A DNA stretch of 54,597 nucleotides, taken from BOG-938 sp048498155 (GTDB taxonomy: Bacteria; Pseudomonadota; Alphaproteobacteria; Caulobacterales; Caulobacteraceae). Every line of letters begins with the position of its first letter. Position 1 is the stretch's first letter. The position numbers and the translations under genes were made by a program. Below the pieces are notes generated by a model. It was not told the DNA's origin. It saw only the letters and a list, made by a program, of their open reading frames with translations, and searched no databases. The stretch is from contig JBEHYN010000015.1 of assembly GCA_048498155.1 (NCBI GenBank), forward strand, positions 1 to 54,597. Direction: 5' to 3'. Shown piece after piece: positions 26,782 through 35,659 of this stretch.

Positions 26782-28016
26782 TGTCGGCGCACATCGGCAT
26801 GATCGCTCGCAGGTGGGCCATCGCGTTTGGGCTAGTGATCGCTGCCGCGCTCGCGGTCTTGCCGCTGGCCGCTCTGGCGCATGTCCGCTCGGAATCGCAT
26901 TCGGTTTGGGAGATCAGCGACGGCAACGTCGACCTAGTCATGACCATCCCCAAGATCGAAAGCCAACGTCTCAATCCCAACGGGCCGCAGGTTGACGATC
27001 CGGTCCTGGAGAAATATCTCGCCGACCGCGTCTTCCCCCTGTCCGGCAAGGCGCGTTGCCCGCTCGTGCCCCCGATTGTGGCTCTGTCCTCGGCGCCGGA
27101 ATACCGCCGCTTCGATTTCACCTTCAAATGCCCCAGCGACAAGGACCTAAAGATCCAGTCCTCGGCCTTCTTCGATCTGGTGTCGAGCCACACCAATTTC
27201 GCCCAGATTCAAAATGTTAAGACCGGCGATTTCGTCGAGGATCTGATCACCAGCGACCGGCAGACCGTCCAGGTGACCGGCGGCGAAGAAAGCAAGCTCA
27301 AGACAGCCAGCATCTTCGAATTCGTCCGTATGGGGATCATGCACATCTTCACCGGGGTCGATCACATGTCGTTCCTGCTGGGCATGGTGATGATCTCGCG
27401 TCGGCTGAAGGACCTGATCTTCGTGGTCACGGGCTTCACCATTGGACACAGCATCACCCTGGCCCTGGCCGTCACCGGGGTGATCCGGCCGCACGGCGAC
27501 TTCATCGACGCGCTCGTCGCCCTGACCATCTGCCTGATCGGGGCGGAAAATCTCAGCGTCGCCACGCAAAAGCCCGCGTTTTTCGCCCTTGGCATGGGCG
27601 GCATTATCGTGGCCATGGCCATGATCAAGGCCATGGGCTTCGGCGGTCTGCCCATTCTGCTTTCGGCTGGGGCGGGGCTATTCACCGCCTGCTATCTGAT
27701 GATCTCCGGCCACTTATCCAATGCGGGCCGGCTGCGCATGATCATCACATTGGTGTTCGGCCTTATCCACGGCTTCGGTTTCGCCGCAGGCTTGCTCGAG
27801 TTAGAGATTCCGCCTGGTCGCCTGGCCGAGATGCTGGTGGGCTTCAATATCGGCGTGGAGATCGGCCAACTCACCCTGGTGCTGGGTGTGATGTCTCTGG
27901 TCTATGGCCTATCCAAAATTAGATGGACTGTGCCCAGGCCAATCTTCGTGGATTTTGCCTCGGCCTTTCTCGTAGCCGAAGGCCTATTCTGGTTCGTCAG
28001 CCGTAGCTTTGTCTGA
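26781..28016 (+). CDS. HupE/UreJ family membrane protein with N-terminal periplasmic domain
   Basis: This 411-residue protein starts at ATG 26781, one base inside the previous stop (TGATG). A signal peptide ends near ALAHVRSE. A soluble domain of about 150 residues follows. The C-terminal half has about seven transmembrane helices with the HupE/UreJ_2 motifs GIMHIFTGVDHMSFLLGM, GFTIGHSITLALA and GLIHGFGFAAGLLE. Classical HupE and UreJ proteins move nickel or cobalt; this longer class is often next to parvulin-like proteins and its cargo is not established. The conserved His and Asp in the membrane motifs favour a metal. Confidence 0.88.
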   Translation: MSAHIGMIARRWAIAFGLVIAAALAVLPLAALAHVRSESHSVWEISDGNVDLVMTIPKIESQRLNPNGPQVDDPVLEKYLADRVFPLSGKARCPLVPPIVALSSAPEYRRFDFTFKCPSDKDLKIQSSAFFDLVSSHTNFAQIQNVKTGDFVEDLITSDRQTVQVTGGEESKLKTASIFEFVRMGIMHIFTGVDHMSFLLGMVMISRRLKDLIFVVTGFTIGHSITLALAVTGVIRPHGDFIDALVALTICLIGAENLSVATQKPAFFALGMGGIIVAMAMIKAMGFGGLPILLSAGAGLFTACYLMISGHLSNAGRLRMIITLVFGLIHGFGFAAGLLELEIPPGRLAEMLVGFNIGVEIGQLTLVLGVMSLVYGLSKIRWTVPRPIFVDFASAFLVAEGLFWFVSRSFV

Positions 28017-28083
28017 GCCGCCGTTCAGTCCGCCCAGGTCTTGGGTCAAGGGCAGGATGGCGCCGCCTGCGCGCGTGAGCGGC

Positions 28084-29472
28084 TCAGTGTCCGCGTCGGT
28101 CGCGTCCGCCGTCTCTACCAGGGCGGCTGTCGTGGCCATCTCGACCGTCACGGCCAGGGGGGCCGCCAAAGCCGCCGAAGGGAATCGGGCCGTGCACCCC
28201 CCAGTCATGGACCTCGTCCTCGACGGTCAGTTCGTAGGGCAGTAGGGCCATCGGCGCGCAGTGCGGGGCCCAGCTCTTGAGGCCGCGGCAATTACCGCCG
28301 TCGGGATAGACCATATCCTCGCCCTGTGACGCCACCACAGCTTGGTCAAGCACGATGGGGAACTGGTGGAAGCCGTAGATTCGGTTGCGATCCATCACCA
28401 ACTTGCCGCTGCCGGCATAGATGCCGACCTGCGAGGCCTCAATGGCTGAGTCACGGATCGTGCCCTCGGCTTCGTCCACCAGGACGCCGAGCGCTGATCG
28501 ATAGATACGACTGGATTCCATATTCACCCGCGATCCCGCGTCCAGCCACAGGCCGGTGCGCCAGTGACCGATGAAGGTTCCTCTGATGTCCAACTGGCCC
28601 GAGGCGCGCTGACCGCCGCGCACCATCACGCCCACGGTCCGGGGCTCCAGTGCGTCGCCGCCGCTAGGGCCGACCAGACGGGAGTTGATCACAGCCGAGG
28701 GCCCCGTGAGTGAAGGCGTGAGGTCCAGTCCCACCAACTGACTGCGAATTTCGCTGTGCTCGATTTGGACCGCAGTATCGTCGGCCAGGATGGCGGAGTC
28801 GGCCTGGCGGGCTTCGATCAGACTATCGCGAACGATAAGGCGTCCGCCGGTCACGTTCACCGCCGAGCGTTGTCCGGCGTAGCGTATCGAGACGCGCGTC
28901 AGGGCGACGTCGCCATCCTCGGCCTCAACGCAGCCGTTGCGCGCGGCCTGTTCAGCCACCATGGAGATATCGCGCAGTTCGACCCGCACGCCGGGTCCCG
29001 CAGCAACGCACGGCTCACCGGGGAGCGCTTGAATCACCGGTCGGCGAAGGCTGTCCTCAGCGAAAGCGGAATCCGCTTCGCCAACGATGATCACCGGCTT
29101 TTCCACGTACAGGCTGTCGTGACAGGTCGAGCCTTGGCGAAGGTGCAGGGTTCCGCCCGGCGCCAGGAAATAGAGCGCATCGTTCAGCGGGTGCGGCCCA
29201 CCACGGGGATCGGAGCAATCCACGGTGATATCCGAGGCGCCGCCGCGCCGATAAGCGCCGTAGCGTTCGGGGTGCTGGGGGTAATACCCCTGGTGGCGGC
29301 CGAACCGGTAGCGGTCGTGATGGCGGATCGGCGGATGCAGCAGGTCGCCGAAATGCGGCTTCAGTTCCGCGTCGATCCGGGCGTCGGGAAAGGCGAACGC
29401 TGCGGCGGCCCCGAGGGCGGCGAGGGTCCCGGCGAGGCCGGCGATCAGCAAGGGCTTGGCGCTTTGGATCAT
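28084..29472 (-). CDS. exported right-handed beta-helix protein with collagen-like charged tail
   Basis: 462 residues from ATG 29472 (MIQSAKPLLIAGLAGTLAAL, signal peptide ending near AAFAFP). After a His/Tyr/Arg-rich segment, DITVDCSDPRGGPHPLNDAL begins a parallel beta-helix. Its repeated strands are of the NVTGGRLIVRDSLIEARQA and NRIYGFHQFPIVLD kind, as in pectate-lyase-like or NosD folds. The C-terminal 25 residues are GPPGRDGRDGHDSRPGRDGG followed by RDRRGH, a glycine-aspartate-arginine tail resembling collagen repeats. No catalytic carboxylates can be assigned. It follows the Sel1 lipoprotein gene by 13 bases and probably shares its transcript. Confidence 0.8.
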   Translation of the reverse strand: MIQSAKPLLIAGLAGTLAALGAAAAFAFPDARIDAELKPHFGDLLHPPIRHHDRYRFGRHQGYYPQHPERYGAYRRGGASDITVDCSDPRGGPHPLNDALYFLAPGGTLHLRQGSTCHDSLYVEKPVIIVGEADSAFAEDSLRRPVIQALPGEPCVAAGPGVRVELRDISMVAEQAARNGCVEAEDGDVALTRVSIRYAGQRSAVNVTGGRLIVRDSLIEARQADSAILADDTAVQIEHSEIRSQLVGLDLTPSLTGPSAVINSRLVGPSGGDALEPRTVGVMVRGGQRASGQLDIRGTFIGHWRTGLWLDAGSRVNMESSRIYRSALGVLVDEAEGTIRDSAIEASQVGIYAGSGKLVMDRNRIYGFHQFPIVLDQAVVASQGEDMVYPDGGNCRGLKSWAPHCAPMALLPYELTVEDEVHDWGVHGPIPFGGFGGPPGRDGRDGHDSRPGRDGGRDRRGH

Positions 29473-29485
29473 GGGCTTGGTCCGG

Positions 29486-31027
29486 CTAATGGGATCTGCG
29501 GGACACCTGGGCCAGCACGGCCTGGATGTGATTGGCCTGGGGCTGGAACCCGGCCAGGGCCGAATCCAGCCGGAACACCACGGCCTTGGCCTTGTCCTGG
29601 TTGGCGACGCCGCCGACGCCCAGCGAGAAGTAATTGGCGATGGCGAACTTGGCCTCGGGCGAGCCGCCCCGGTCGGCTTCTTGGTACCAATGGAAGGCGC
29701 GGGCATAGTCGGCCCGCACCCCGATCCCTTCGGAATACATCACCGCCAAGACCAATTGCGCGTGGGTGGAGCCGTTCACCGCCGCGTACTGGATAGCGCG
29801 CACCTTTTCCAGCGGCGTCAAATGGCCCGTCTGCTCACGGCCGAGCATGGCCTGGAAGCTTTGCACTTCGGTGGGACGCAATTCCGGGCCGTGAAAGGGT
29901 CTGTCATGTCCGTTGAACAGGAATGCCGGGCCGGTGATGACCCTCAGATACCGCAGAGCATCGATGACGTGGATGAATGGCAGGGCGTCGATCCGGCTGA
30001 GCGCCGCGACGCTCCGCTCATCGCCAAATCCAGCTTCATCCGAATGGGGGACGCCCGAGGCCGGGGATTCCGGGGGGTAGAATTCAAAGGGCGGCGTCCA
30101 TCGATTAGCCTTGGCTTCCACGAATCCCGCGTAGCCCGCGCGGTTGGGCGAGGCGCTCTCGAAGTCCTTGAGCAGGACAAAGGCGCCCACGTCTCCGCCT
30201 TGCGCGGCGAGATAGTCGTACAGGTACGAATCCACGTCGTTTCGGGCAAACAACTCGATATTATAGAGCCCGCCGGGCGGGCCGGCCGGCGGGTTGAGGC
30301 GGGGCTGGAAGCCGGGCAGATATAGTCTCCACCACCAGTTCCGCCGTTCTGGGCGCCGAGGAATGTACTCGCGCGGCGCGCCATAAGAGCCGCTATCGGT
30401 TTGGCTGATCCTGGCCAGAATGCGGTAACCGGGGGCACCTTGGGTGGACAGAACATAGACAATGCGGTTGCGCACCTCGTCCTGTTCCTGGGTCGACATA
30501 CGTTGCCAAAGACGGGCCAGGGCCAGGGACGCCTGACTGCGCTCAAACGTGCGACAGTCGTCGTACAAGGAGCCGCTGGATCCGGCCCCGTACCCACCGT
30601 CGCGGTCCCGGTCGATGAACACCACGCGCGAGGCGATGGGCTCATAACCAAGGGGATTGGTCAGAGCCAGGGCGTACCAGACGGCGGCCTCGATCGGATC
30701 CTCGAGGTTCTTGTCGGCGTCGCGCTGTGCGTCGTAACGACCGGCCAATTCAAGCTGAGCGAAGAAGTCGCCCTGGAACCCCAGTTCGCGCAGGGCGCGT
30801 ATCTCGCGTTGCTGCTGATTGAATTGCGGTTGGTGACCGGCGGCCGGCTCGGGACGGGGGCAGGCGCCGAATGCGGGTTGCACGGCGTCCTGCGGGCCGG
30901 ACGCATACTGTCGCTGCTCGCAGGCGCTCAGCCCCAAGCCCGCACAGACCATCAGAAAAAGTGCCGCCGTCCCGCCAGGCCCTTTACGGGCGAGTATGGC
31001 TTTCGCCGCGGCGCGGAAGGTCTGCAT
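29486..31027 (-). CDS. Sel1-repeat lipoprotein
   Basis: 513 residues from ATG 31027, preceded by AGAGGTGGGG. The lipobox LSAC gives Cys36. The long middle region has no recognisable domain. One part (LEDPIEAAVWYALALTNPLG) looks like a degenerate Sel1/TPR element. Clear Sel1 repeats near the C-terminus read STHAQLVLAVMYSEGIGVRA, DYARAFHWYQEADRGGSPEA and KFAIANYFSLGVGG. Sel1 proteins are adaptor solenoids. With the beta-helix gene downstream it forms a two-gene envelope unit of unknown function. Confidence 0.8.
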   Translation of the reverse strand: MQTFRAAAKAILARKGPGGTAALFLMVCAGLGLSACEQRQYASGPQDAVQPAFGACPRPEPAAGHQPQFNQQQREIRALRELGFQGDFFAQLELAGRYDAQRDADKNLEDPIEAAVWYALALTNPLGYEPIASRVVFIDRDRDGGYGAGSSGSLYDDCRTFERSQASLALARLWQRMSTQEQDEVRNRIVYVLSTQGAPGYRILARISQTDSGSYGAPREYIPRRPERRNWWWRLYLPGFQPRLNPPAGPPGGLYNIELFARNDVDSYLYDYLAAQGGDVGAFVLLKDFESASPNRAGYAGFVEAKANRWTPPFEFYPPESPASGVPHSDEAGFGDERSVAALSRIDALPFIHVIDALRYLRVITGPAFLFNGHDRPFHGPELRPTEVQSFQAMLGREQTGHLTPLEKVRAIQYAAVNGSTHAQLVLAVMYSEGIGVRADYARAFHWYQEADRGGSPEAKFAIANYFSLGVGGVANQDKAKAVVFRLDSALAGFQPQANHIQAVLAQVSRRSH

Positions 31028-31318
31028 GCCCCACCTCTGGACCGTACGCGTTAACCATAACGAACTTTCACTCATGGGCGGGCAGGCCCACCAATGTCAA
31101 GCTCGCGTGTTACAAGAAGGCTTCTATTGCCTGGTGTACAATGCTCTAGCTTGAATCTTGTTCCGTCGTGCCTTCAAGGCGGCGCCGAAACACCCGTGAG
31201 TTGAATCTTAACCTTTCCGCCCGTGATCGGCCCGATCATTTTTCAAATCGATTGACCGCCGCGGGGGCTTGACGGATCGTAATCGCGAAAGCCCCGGGCC
31301 GGGCTTGGGAGCAGGGTC

Positions 31319-31600
31319 ATGACCTTCAGAGGGTTGCTTGTGGCGAGCGCGGTGCTGGCCGTCGCAGGGTGCGCCACGCGCCATCATCACTATGAAGAAC
31401 CGCGCCGGGTCGAGCTCGGCCCCATCGCCGGCGGCGTGGTGGGCCAGGCCATTGCCCGGGGCAGTTCGGTTCCGGGCTCGCAGAGCGGCCCAGCCGCTCA
31501 CTGCCGATCAGACGTCCGCTGCGGTCGATATCATGACCACGATGATCGCGACGGCCGCGGCGACTGGGACGACGGCTCACGCGCCGGTCCGCGGCGATAG
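31319..31600 (+). CDS. small glycine-zipper-like lipoprotein, hypothetical
   Basis: 93 residues from ATG 31319, with AGGG seven bases upstream. The lipobox VAGC follows a short hydrophobic stretch. Then come a His cluster (TRHHHYEEP), GPIAGGVVGQAIARG resembling a single glycine-zipper unit, and an Asp/Arg/Gly-rich end (HDHDDRDGRGDWDDG). The charged tail is low complexity, so the annotation depends mainly on the signal and ribosome-binding site. The 291 bases upstream hold no gene. Confidence 0.55.
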   Translation: MTFRGLLVASAVLAVAGCATRHHHYEEPRRVELGPIAGGVVGQAIARGSSVPGSQSGPAAHCRSDVRCGRYHDHDDRDGRGDWDDGSRAGPRR

Positions 31601-31733
31601 CGGGCCTCACGCGGCGTCGGCGTTGACAATCCGCCGATCGCCTGACCAGACTCCTTGCAAGAGTAAGGGCCTGGGAGGGGTTCGTCATCATGACCGGCCA
31701 GCGTCGCAGACGCGGCGAGCCTCTGGCTTGCCT

Positions 31734-33059
31734 ATGAGGGATCAAGCGTCTTCGATGGCGGCTCCGCGCGGCAATATACGCTGGCTGGTGGTGACCTGGG
31801 TCTTTGTCATCGCCGCAGTGTCTTATCTGGACCGCAACAATCTCTCGATCGCCGCAGGCTCCATCAAGGCGGAATTCCGCCTGTCGGACGTCCAACTCGG
31901 TGGCGTGTTTAGCGCCTTCGCCCTGGGCTACGCGATCTGCCAACCTCTGGCCGGCCGAATCGCCGACGCCCTCGGGGCCTATCGGGTGGTGGTCTTCGCC
32001 ATTGTCTGGTGGGGCGTGTTCACCGCTTTTACAGCCCTGATTCCCCCAGGTCTGCCGCAGTCCCTCGCCATCCTCTTGGCTGTTCGCTGCCTGTTGGGCG
32101 TCGGCGAAGCGATCATATTTCCGGCCGGCAACCGCCTGACAGCCAGTTGGATCCCGTCGCGCGAGCGCGGTTTGGCCAGCGGCCTGATTTTCGCTGGCGT
32201 CGGCGTAGGCGGCGCCATAGCCCCGCCGCTGATCACCTATGTCAGTCTGATGTTCGGCTGGCGCTGGGCGTTCTACGGCAGCGCCTTGATCGGCTTTATC
32301 GCGGGGGCCGTCTGGCTGGTCGTGGTGCGCGACAAGCCGCAAGACCATCCCCGATTGGGCGCCGACGAGCTGGCCTATATCCGGGCGGGAACCGCCGAGC
32401 CGGACGCTGGTCCGGCGATGCGGGTAGGCTGGGGCCGGATCGTTGGCGACCGGCAGGTGCTTCTGCTGACTCTGAGTTATTTCTGCTACGGCTATGTCGC
32501 ATATATCTTTTTCACCTGGTTCTTCACCTATCTATCGACGGTTCGCGGGCTGAATCTGAAGGCCAGCGCCCTCTACGCCACCCTGCCATTCCTGGCGATG
32601 ACGGCGGCCTCCATCCTAGGCGGCGTGGTGTCGGATCGATTGGCCGAGCGGTTCGGCAAGCGCATCGGCCGCTGTGGCGTTGCGGTGGTCGGCATGACCT
32701 TGGCCAGCCTGTTTGTCGCCCTCGCCACTCAGGTCGCCGACGCTCGGCTGGCCGCCATTGTCCTGGCCGGGGGCGCGGGCGCGCTCTATCTGGCCCAGAG
32801 CGCTTTTTGGGCGCTGAGCGCCGACATCGGCGGCCGCGCTTCAGGTGCGGTGTCCGGCGTGATGAACATGGGCGCCCAGATCGGCGGGGTGGTCACGGCC
32901 ACCGCCACGGCGGTGATCGCCCACAATTTCGGCTGGTCCGCGTCATTCCTCAGCACCGCCGCCATCGCCCTGTTCGGCGCCGTCCTGTGGCTCTTCGTCG
33001 ATCCCCACCATCGGCTCGCCCTTGATAACCCAGACCCTCAGTTGCGAGAGCACACATGA
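31734..33059 (+). CDS. MFS transporter, ACS (anion:cation symporter) family
   Basis: 441 residues from ATG 31734; ATG 31755 is an equally possible start, and the longer frame from 31338 is not credible. Twelve helices are visible. Helix 1 ends in YLDRNNLSIAAG, the signature of hexuronate/galactonate/phthalate-type ACS carriers. It also has GVGEAIIFPAGNRLTASWIP, GWRWAFYGSALIGF and GGVVSDRLAERFGKRIGR. Members import organic anions such as sugar acids and aromatic acids with protons. The stop overlaps the beta-propeller gene as ATGA, so transport and the two periplasmic proteins downstream form one operon. Confidence 0.88.
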   Translation: MRDQASSMAAPRGNIRWLVVTWVFVIAAVSYLDRNNLSIAAGSIKAEFRLSDVQLGGVFSAFALGYAICQPLAGRIADALGAYRVVVFAIVWWGVFTAFTALIPPGLPQSLAILLAVRCLLGVGEAIIFPAGNRLTASWIPSRERGLASGLIFAGVGVGGAIAPPLITYVSLMFGWRWAFYGSALIGFIAGAVWLVVVRDKPQDHPRLGADELAYIRAGTAEPDAGPAMRVGWGRIVGDRQVLLLTLSYFCYGYVAYIFFTWFFTYLSTVRGLNLKASALYATLPFLAMTAASILGGVVSDRLAERFGKRIGRCGVAVVGMTLASLFVALATQVADARLAAIVLAGGAGALYLAQSAFWALSADIGGRASGAVSGVMNMGAQIGGVVTATATAVIAHNFGWSASFLSTAAIALFGAVLWLFVDPHHRLALDNPDPQLREHT

Positions 33060-34414
33060 CCCGCAAGATCCTGATCACCCTGGCTGCGGTCGCCCTGTTA
33101 GGCGGACCGGTCTGCGCCTTCGGCCAGGCGACCGCCTCGAGCGGTCCGATGAATGTGCCCGAGCCGCCGCGCCCGCCCGCGCCCAAGCTCGCGCCCGGCG
33201 CCAAACGGCCCAAGCCCGACAACTTCCGGCCCAAGGCGCGCGAGCTGCTCTACGTGACCGTGCCGGGCTCGATCGAACAGCCGGGCTGGCGCAACGGCAC
33301 GGGCATCATCGTGCTAGACGTCGCCAAGAACTGGGCCTTCGTCAAACGCATCCCCACCTGGGACTACGCGGGCAGCATGAGCCCCGAGCAGGTGTCGGGG
33401 GTGACCGCCAGCCCTGTGACCAACCAAATCTATGTGGCCGCGCGCGGCCGGATCGGGGCCATCGATATGGCCACTGACAAGATGGTCTGGTCTACCCGCC
33501 TGGACGGAGAATGCTGCGAGCGGCCTCAGATCACCCCGGACGGACGTTTCGTCATCGTCGGCAGCGACCTGCTCGACTACTGGTACAAACTGGACGCTAA
33601 GACCGGCAAGCTGATCGCAAAGATCGTCGCGCCGCTCAGCCGCAACGCCCACAACCTCAACCTGTCGGCCGACGGCAAGCTGGCCTTCATGTCGCCCAAC
33701 GGCAAAGTCCTGTCGATCGCCGACGTGGAAACCGCCAAGACGGTCAAGACCATCGAATTTCCCGACAATGTACGGGTGTTCGTGCTGAACAACGACTCCA
33801 GCCGCATCTACGCCAACAACAACAATTTCATGGGCTATATGGTGGCCGACGTGGCCACGGGGAAAATCATCCAGACCGTGGAAGTGACCAGCGTCGACTG
33901 GCGCTCAAAATGGAACGCGGATGTCCGGCGCCATACCCCGCACACCTGCCCCAGCCATGGCGTGGCCATTACGCCCGACGGCAAGGAAATCTGGGTGGAC
34001 GACGGCCTGTTCAACAAGATCCACATCTTCTCCAACACCGACAATCCCAAGGAGATCGACACCATCGATTCCGTGGCGGGCAGGGGCCCGTTCTGGCTCA
34101 CCTTCGGGCTGGACGAGAAGTACGCCTACGCCTCATCGGGCGACATCATCGACATCAAGACCCACAAGATCGTCGGCACGATGAAGGATGAGTACGGCCG
34201 GGCGATCTACAGCGAGAAGCTGCTGGATATTCAATTCGACAACGGCCACGCCCAACGCGTGTCCAACCAGTTCGCCAACCAGTTCGGCGACTTCGTTACC
34301 GCTGAACAGCGCGGAGTGGGTCCGCATGTCACGCCCCTACCGGGTTCGGCTCCCCACATCGCGACCAGCCCCGGGCATGATCCCAATCCCGAGCTCGCGC
34401 CGGACGAGGAATAG
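33056..34414 (+). CDS. exported YncE/YVTN-type beta-propeller protein
   Basis: This 452-residue protein starts at ATG 33056, overlapping the transporter stop. The signal peptide ends near CAFGQA. A Pro-rich lead (PEPPRPPAPKLAPGAKRP) precedes about seven propeller blades with YVTN-like elements: YVTVPGSIEQPGW, VTNQIYVAARGRIGAIDMAT, SHGVAITPDGKEIWVDDG and FWLTFGLDEKYAYAS. Such propellers bind metals or cofactors or act as quinohaemoprotein-like subunits; no PQQ tryptophan-docking pattern is clear here. The HTCPSHGVAI segment could be a metal site (inference). The cytochrome gene starts 5 bases after its stop. Confidence 0.82.
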   Translation: MTRKILITLAAVALLGGPVCAFGQATASSGPMNVPEPPRPPAPKLAPGAKRPKPDNFRPKARELLYVTVPGSIEQPGWRNGTGIIVLDVAKNWAFVKRIPTWDYAGSMSPEQVSGVTASPVTNQIYVAARGRIGAIDMATDKMVWSTRLDGECCERPQITPDGRFVIVGSDLLDYWYKLDAKTGKLIAKIVAPLSRNAHNLNLSADGKLAFMSPNGKVLSIADVETAKTVKTIEFPDNVRVFVLNNDSSRIYANNNNFMGYMVADVATGKIIQTVEVTSVDWRSKWNADVRRHTPHTCPSHGVAITPDGKEIWVDDGLFNKIHIFSNTDNPKEIDTIDSVAGRGPFWLTFGLDEKYAYASSGDIIDIKTHKIVGTMKDEYGRAIYSEKLLDIQFDNGHAQRVSNQFANQFGDFVTAEQRGVGPHVTPLPGSAPHIATSPGHDPNPELAPDEE

Positions 34415-34419
34415 GCCGC

Positions 34420-34878
34420 TTGGGCCGCAAGGCCGCCCCTGCGGCGCTTGTGCTGTTGATGTGTATGGTCCTGCCGGCCCACGGCCAGGCGCCTAACCCT
34501 GCGGCGAGCGATCCGGACGAAGCGGCGTTCCGTCAGGTATGCGGCCGCTGCCACGATGCCGAACTGGTCGCCGACACGCCGCGCAGTTACGAGGACTGGG
34601 AAGATACTGTCCAGGCCATGATCGAGGGCGGCGCCAAGGGGTCTGACGCCCAGTTCGTATCGGTGATGACCTATCTCTATAGGACCCTCACGACCATCAA
34701 TGTGAACAACGCCGAGGCCGAGGATATCGCGACCGTTCTCCACGTCAGCTCCCAGGTGGCGGACGCAGTGATCGCCCGGCGCACTAGCCGAAAATTCAGC
34801 GATCTGGCGGACTTGAAAACCGTGCCGGGCCTGGACCCGGCCCTGCTCGAGGCCAAATCCAAGCTGATCTTCTTTTGA
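34420..34878 (+). CDS. monohaem cytochrome c fused to a helix-hairpin-helix tail
   Basis: 152 residues from a TTG start at 34420. The TTG is needed for a complete signal peptide (MGRKAAPAALVLLMCMVLPA); an ATG at 34459 would cut it short. The haem site CGRCH is at residues 41-45, within VCGRCHDAELVADTPRSYED. Residues about 93-152 form an HhH/ComEA-like module (INVNNAEAEDIATVLHVSSQ, then LADLKTVPGLDPALLEAKSK), a fold usually linked to DNA binding. In a periplasmic cytochrome it more likely mediates protein contacts. The haem half resembles the tethered cytochrome at 11451-11858. It is the last gene of the ACS-transporter operon. Confidence 0.85.
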   Translation: MGRKAAPAALVLLMCMVLPAHGQAPNPAASDPDEAAFRQVCGRCHDAELVADTPRSYEDWEDTVQAMIEGGAKGSDAQFVSVMTYLYRTLTTINVNNAEAEDIATVLHVSSQVADAVIARRTSRKFSDLADLKTVPGLDPALLEAKSKLIFF

Positions 34879-34978
34879 TTTGCGAGTTCTAGTGGCAGAG
34901 CTGGCGACAGGCTCATGCTGAAACCCCCATTGTGTCGAAAACCTGCGCCCTGCGGAATGTTCTTGGAAGTTTCGCCAC

Positions 34979-35398
34979 ATGAAGACCACGGACGAGGACG
35001 AAGGCCTGCCGGCGTCCGAGCTCATTTCGAAAAGGATCGCTGATCTTGGCGACTGGCGCGGAGAATCCCTGGCCAGAATACGCGCGCTGATCAAGCAAGC
35101 TGACCCGGACGTCGTGGAACAGTGGAAGTGGATGGGTACGCCGGTTTGGTCACACGACGGCATCATCTGCACCGGCGAATCCTACAAATCCATCGTCAAG
35201 CTCACCTTCGCCAAGGGCGCGTCGCTGGAGGACCCCGCCGGTCTGTTCAATTCCAGTCTCGAGGGCAATGTCCGCCGCGCAATCGATATCCATGAGGGCG
35301 AAGAGGTCGATGCAACGGCCTTCAAGGCGCTCATTCTGGAAGCCATCGCCCTCAACAGCGCCCGCAAGTCCAAGGCGTCGAAGGCGGGGAAGGGGTGA
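34979..35398 (+). CDS. DUF1801 domain-containing protein
   Basis: This 139-residue protein starts at ATG 34979. The DUF1801 pattern is plain: LARIRALIKQADPDVVEQWK, then WMGTPVWSHDGIICTGESYK, SIVKLTFAKGASLEDPAGLF and NSSLEGNVRRAIDIHEGEEV, with a Lys-rich C-terminus. The protein is cytoplasmic and its activity is unknown. These proteins share an iron-binding-chaperone-like fold with frataxin-type family members. It stands alone and is followed by a hairpin-rich extragenic block. Confidence 0.88.
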   Translation: MKTTDEDEGLPASELISKRIADLGDWRGESLARIRALIKQADPDVVEQWKWMGTPVWSHDGIICTGESYKSIVKLTFAKGASLEDPAGLFNSSLEGNVRRAIDIHEGEEVDATAFKALILEAIALNSARKSKASKAGKG

Positions 35399-35659
35399 AC
35401 TATGTCCCCCCGCATGCGGGGGCTCGCACACGAATGAAGTTGCCGTTTCAGCGGCATCTCCTTCCCTGCGCAGCGGGGAAGGGGGGTGATGATGCGATGG
35501 CCAACGATTTGGCCATCGCGAAGAACGCCCGAAGGGCTGGGACGTAGTGTGGTGGAAGGGGCCGCTTTCCGCCACAAGGCCCCCCACCACCGCCTTTCAG
35601 GCGGTCCCCCTCCCCCGTTTCGCTGCGCTTCACAGGGGAGGAGAGGCCAACCCCGCGTC
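35399..35659. repeat. extragenic palindromic repeat block
   Basis: Between DUF1801 and the dienelactone hydrolase gene. It starts with a perfect palindrome CCCCCGCATGCGGGGG at 35408-35423. Next comes a hairpin around CTTCCC...GGGAAG near 35460-35482, a GGCCAACGATTTGGCC hairpin near 35500, and an inverted pair of the CCGCCTTTCAGGCGG kind near 35597. It ends with a CCCCTCCC-type stem. Such composite blocks are dispersed between genes in alphaproteobacterial genomes. It may also end both convergent transcripts. Confidence 0.7.

Noticed and set aside
31338..31733. 132-codon N-terminal extension of the ACS transporter
   Set aside because: It overlaps the small lipoprotein in another frame and has no membrane or signal character; ACS carriers start close to helix 1.
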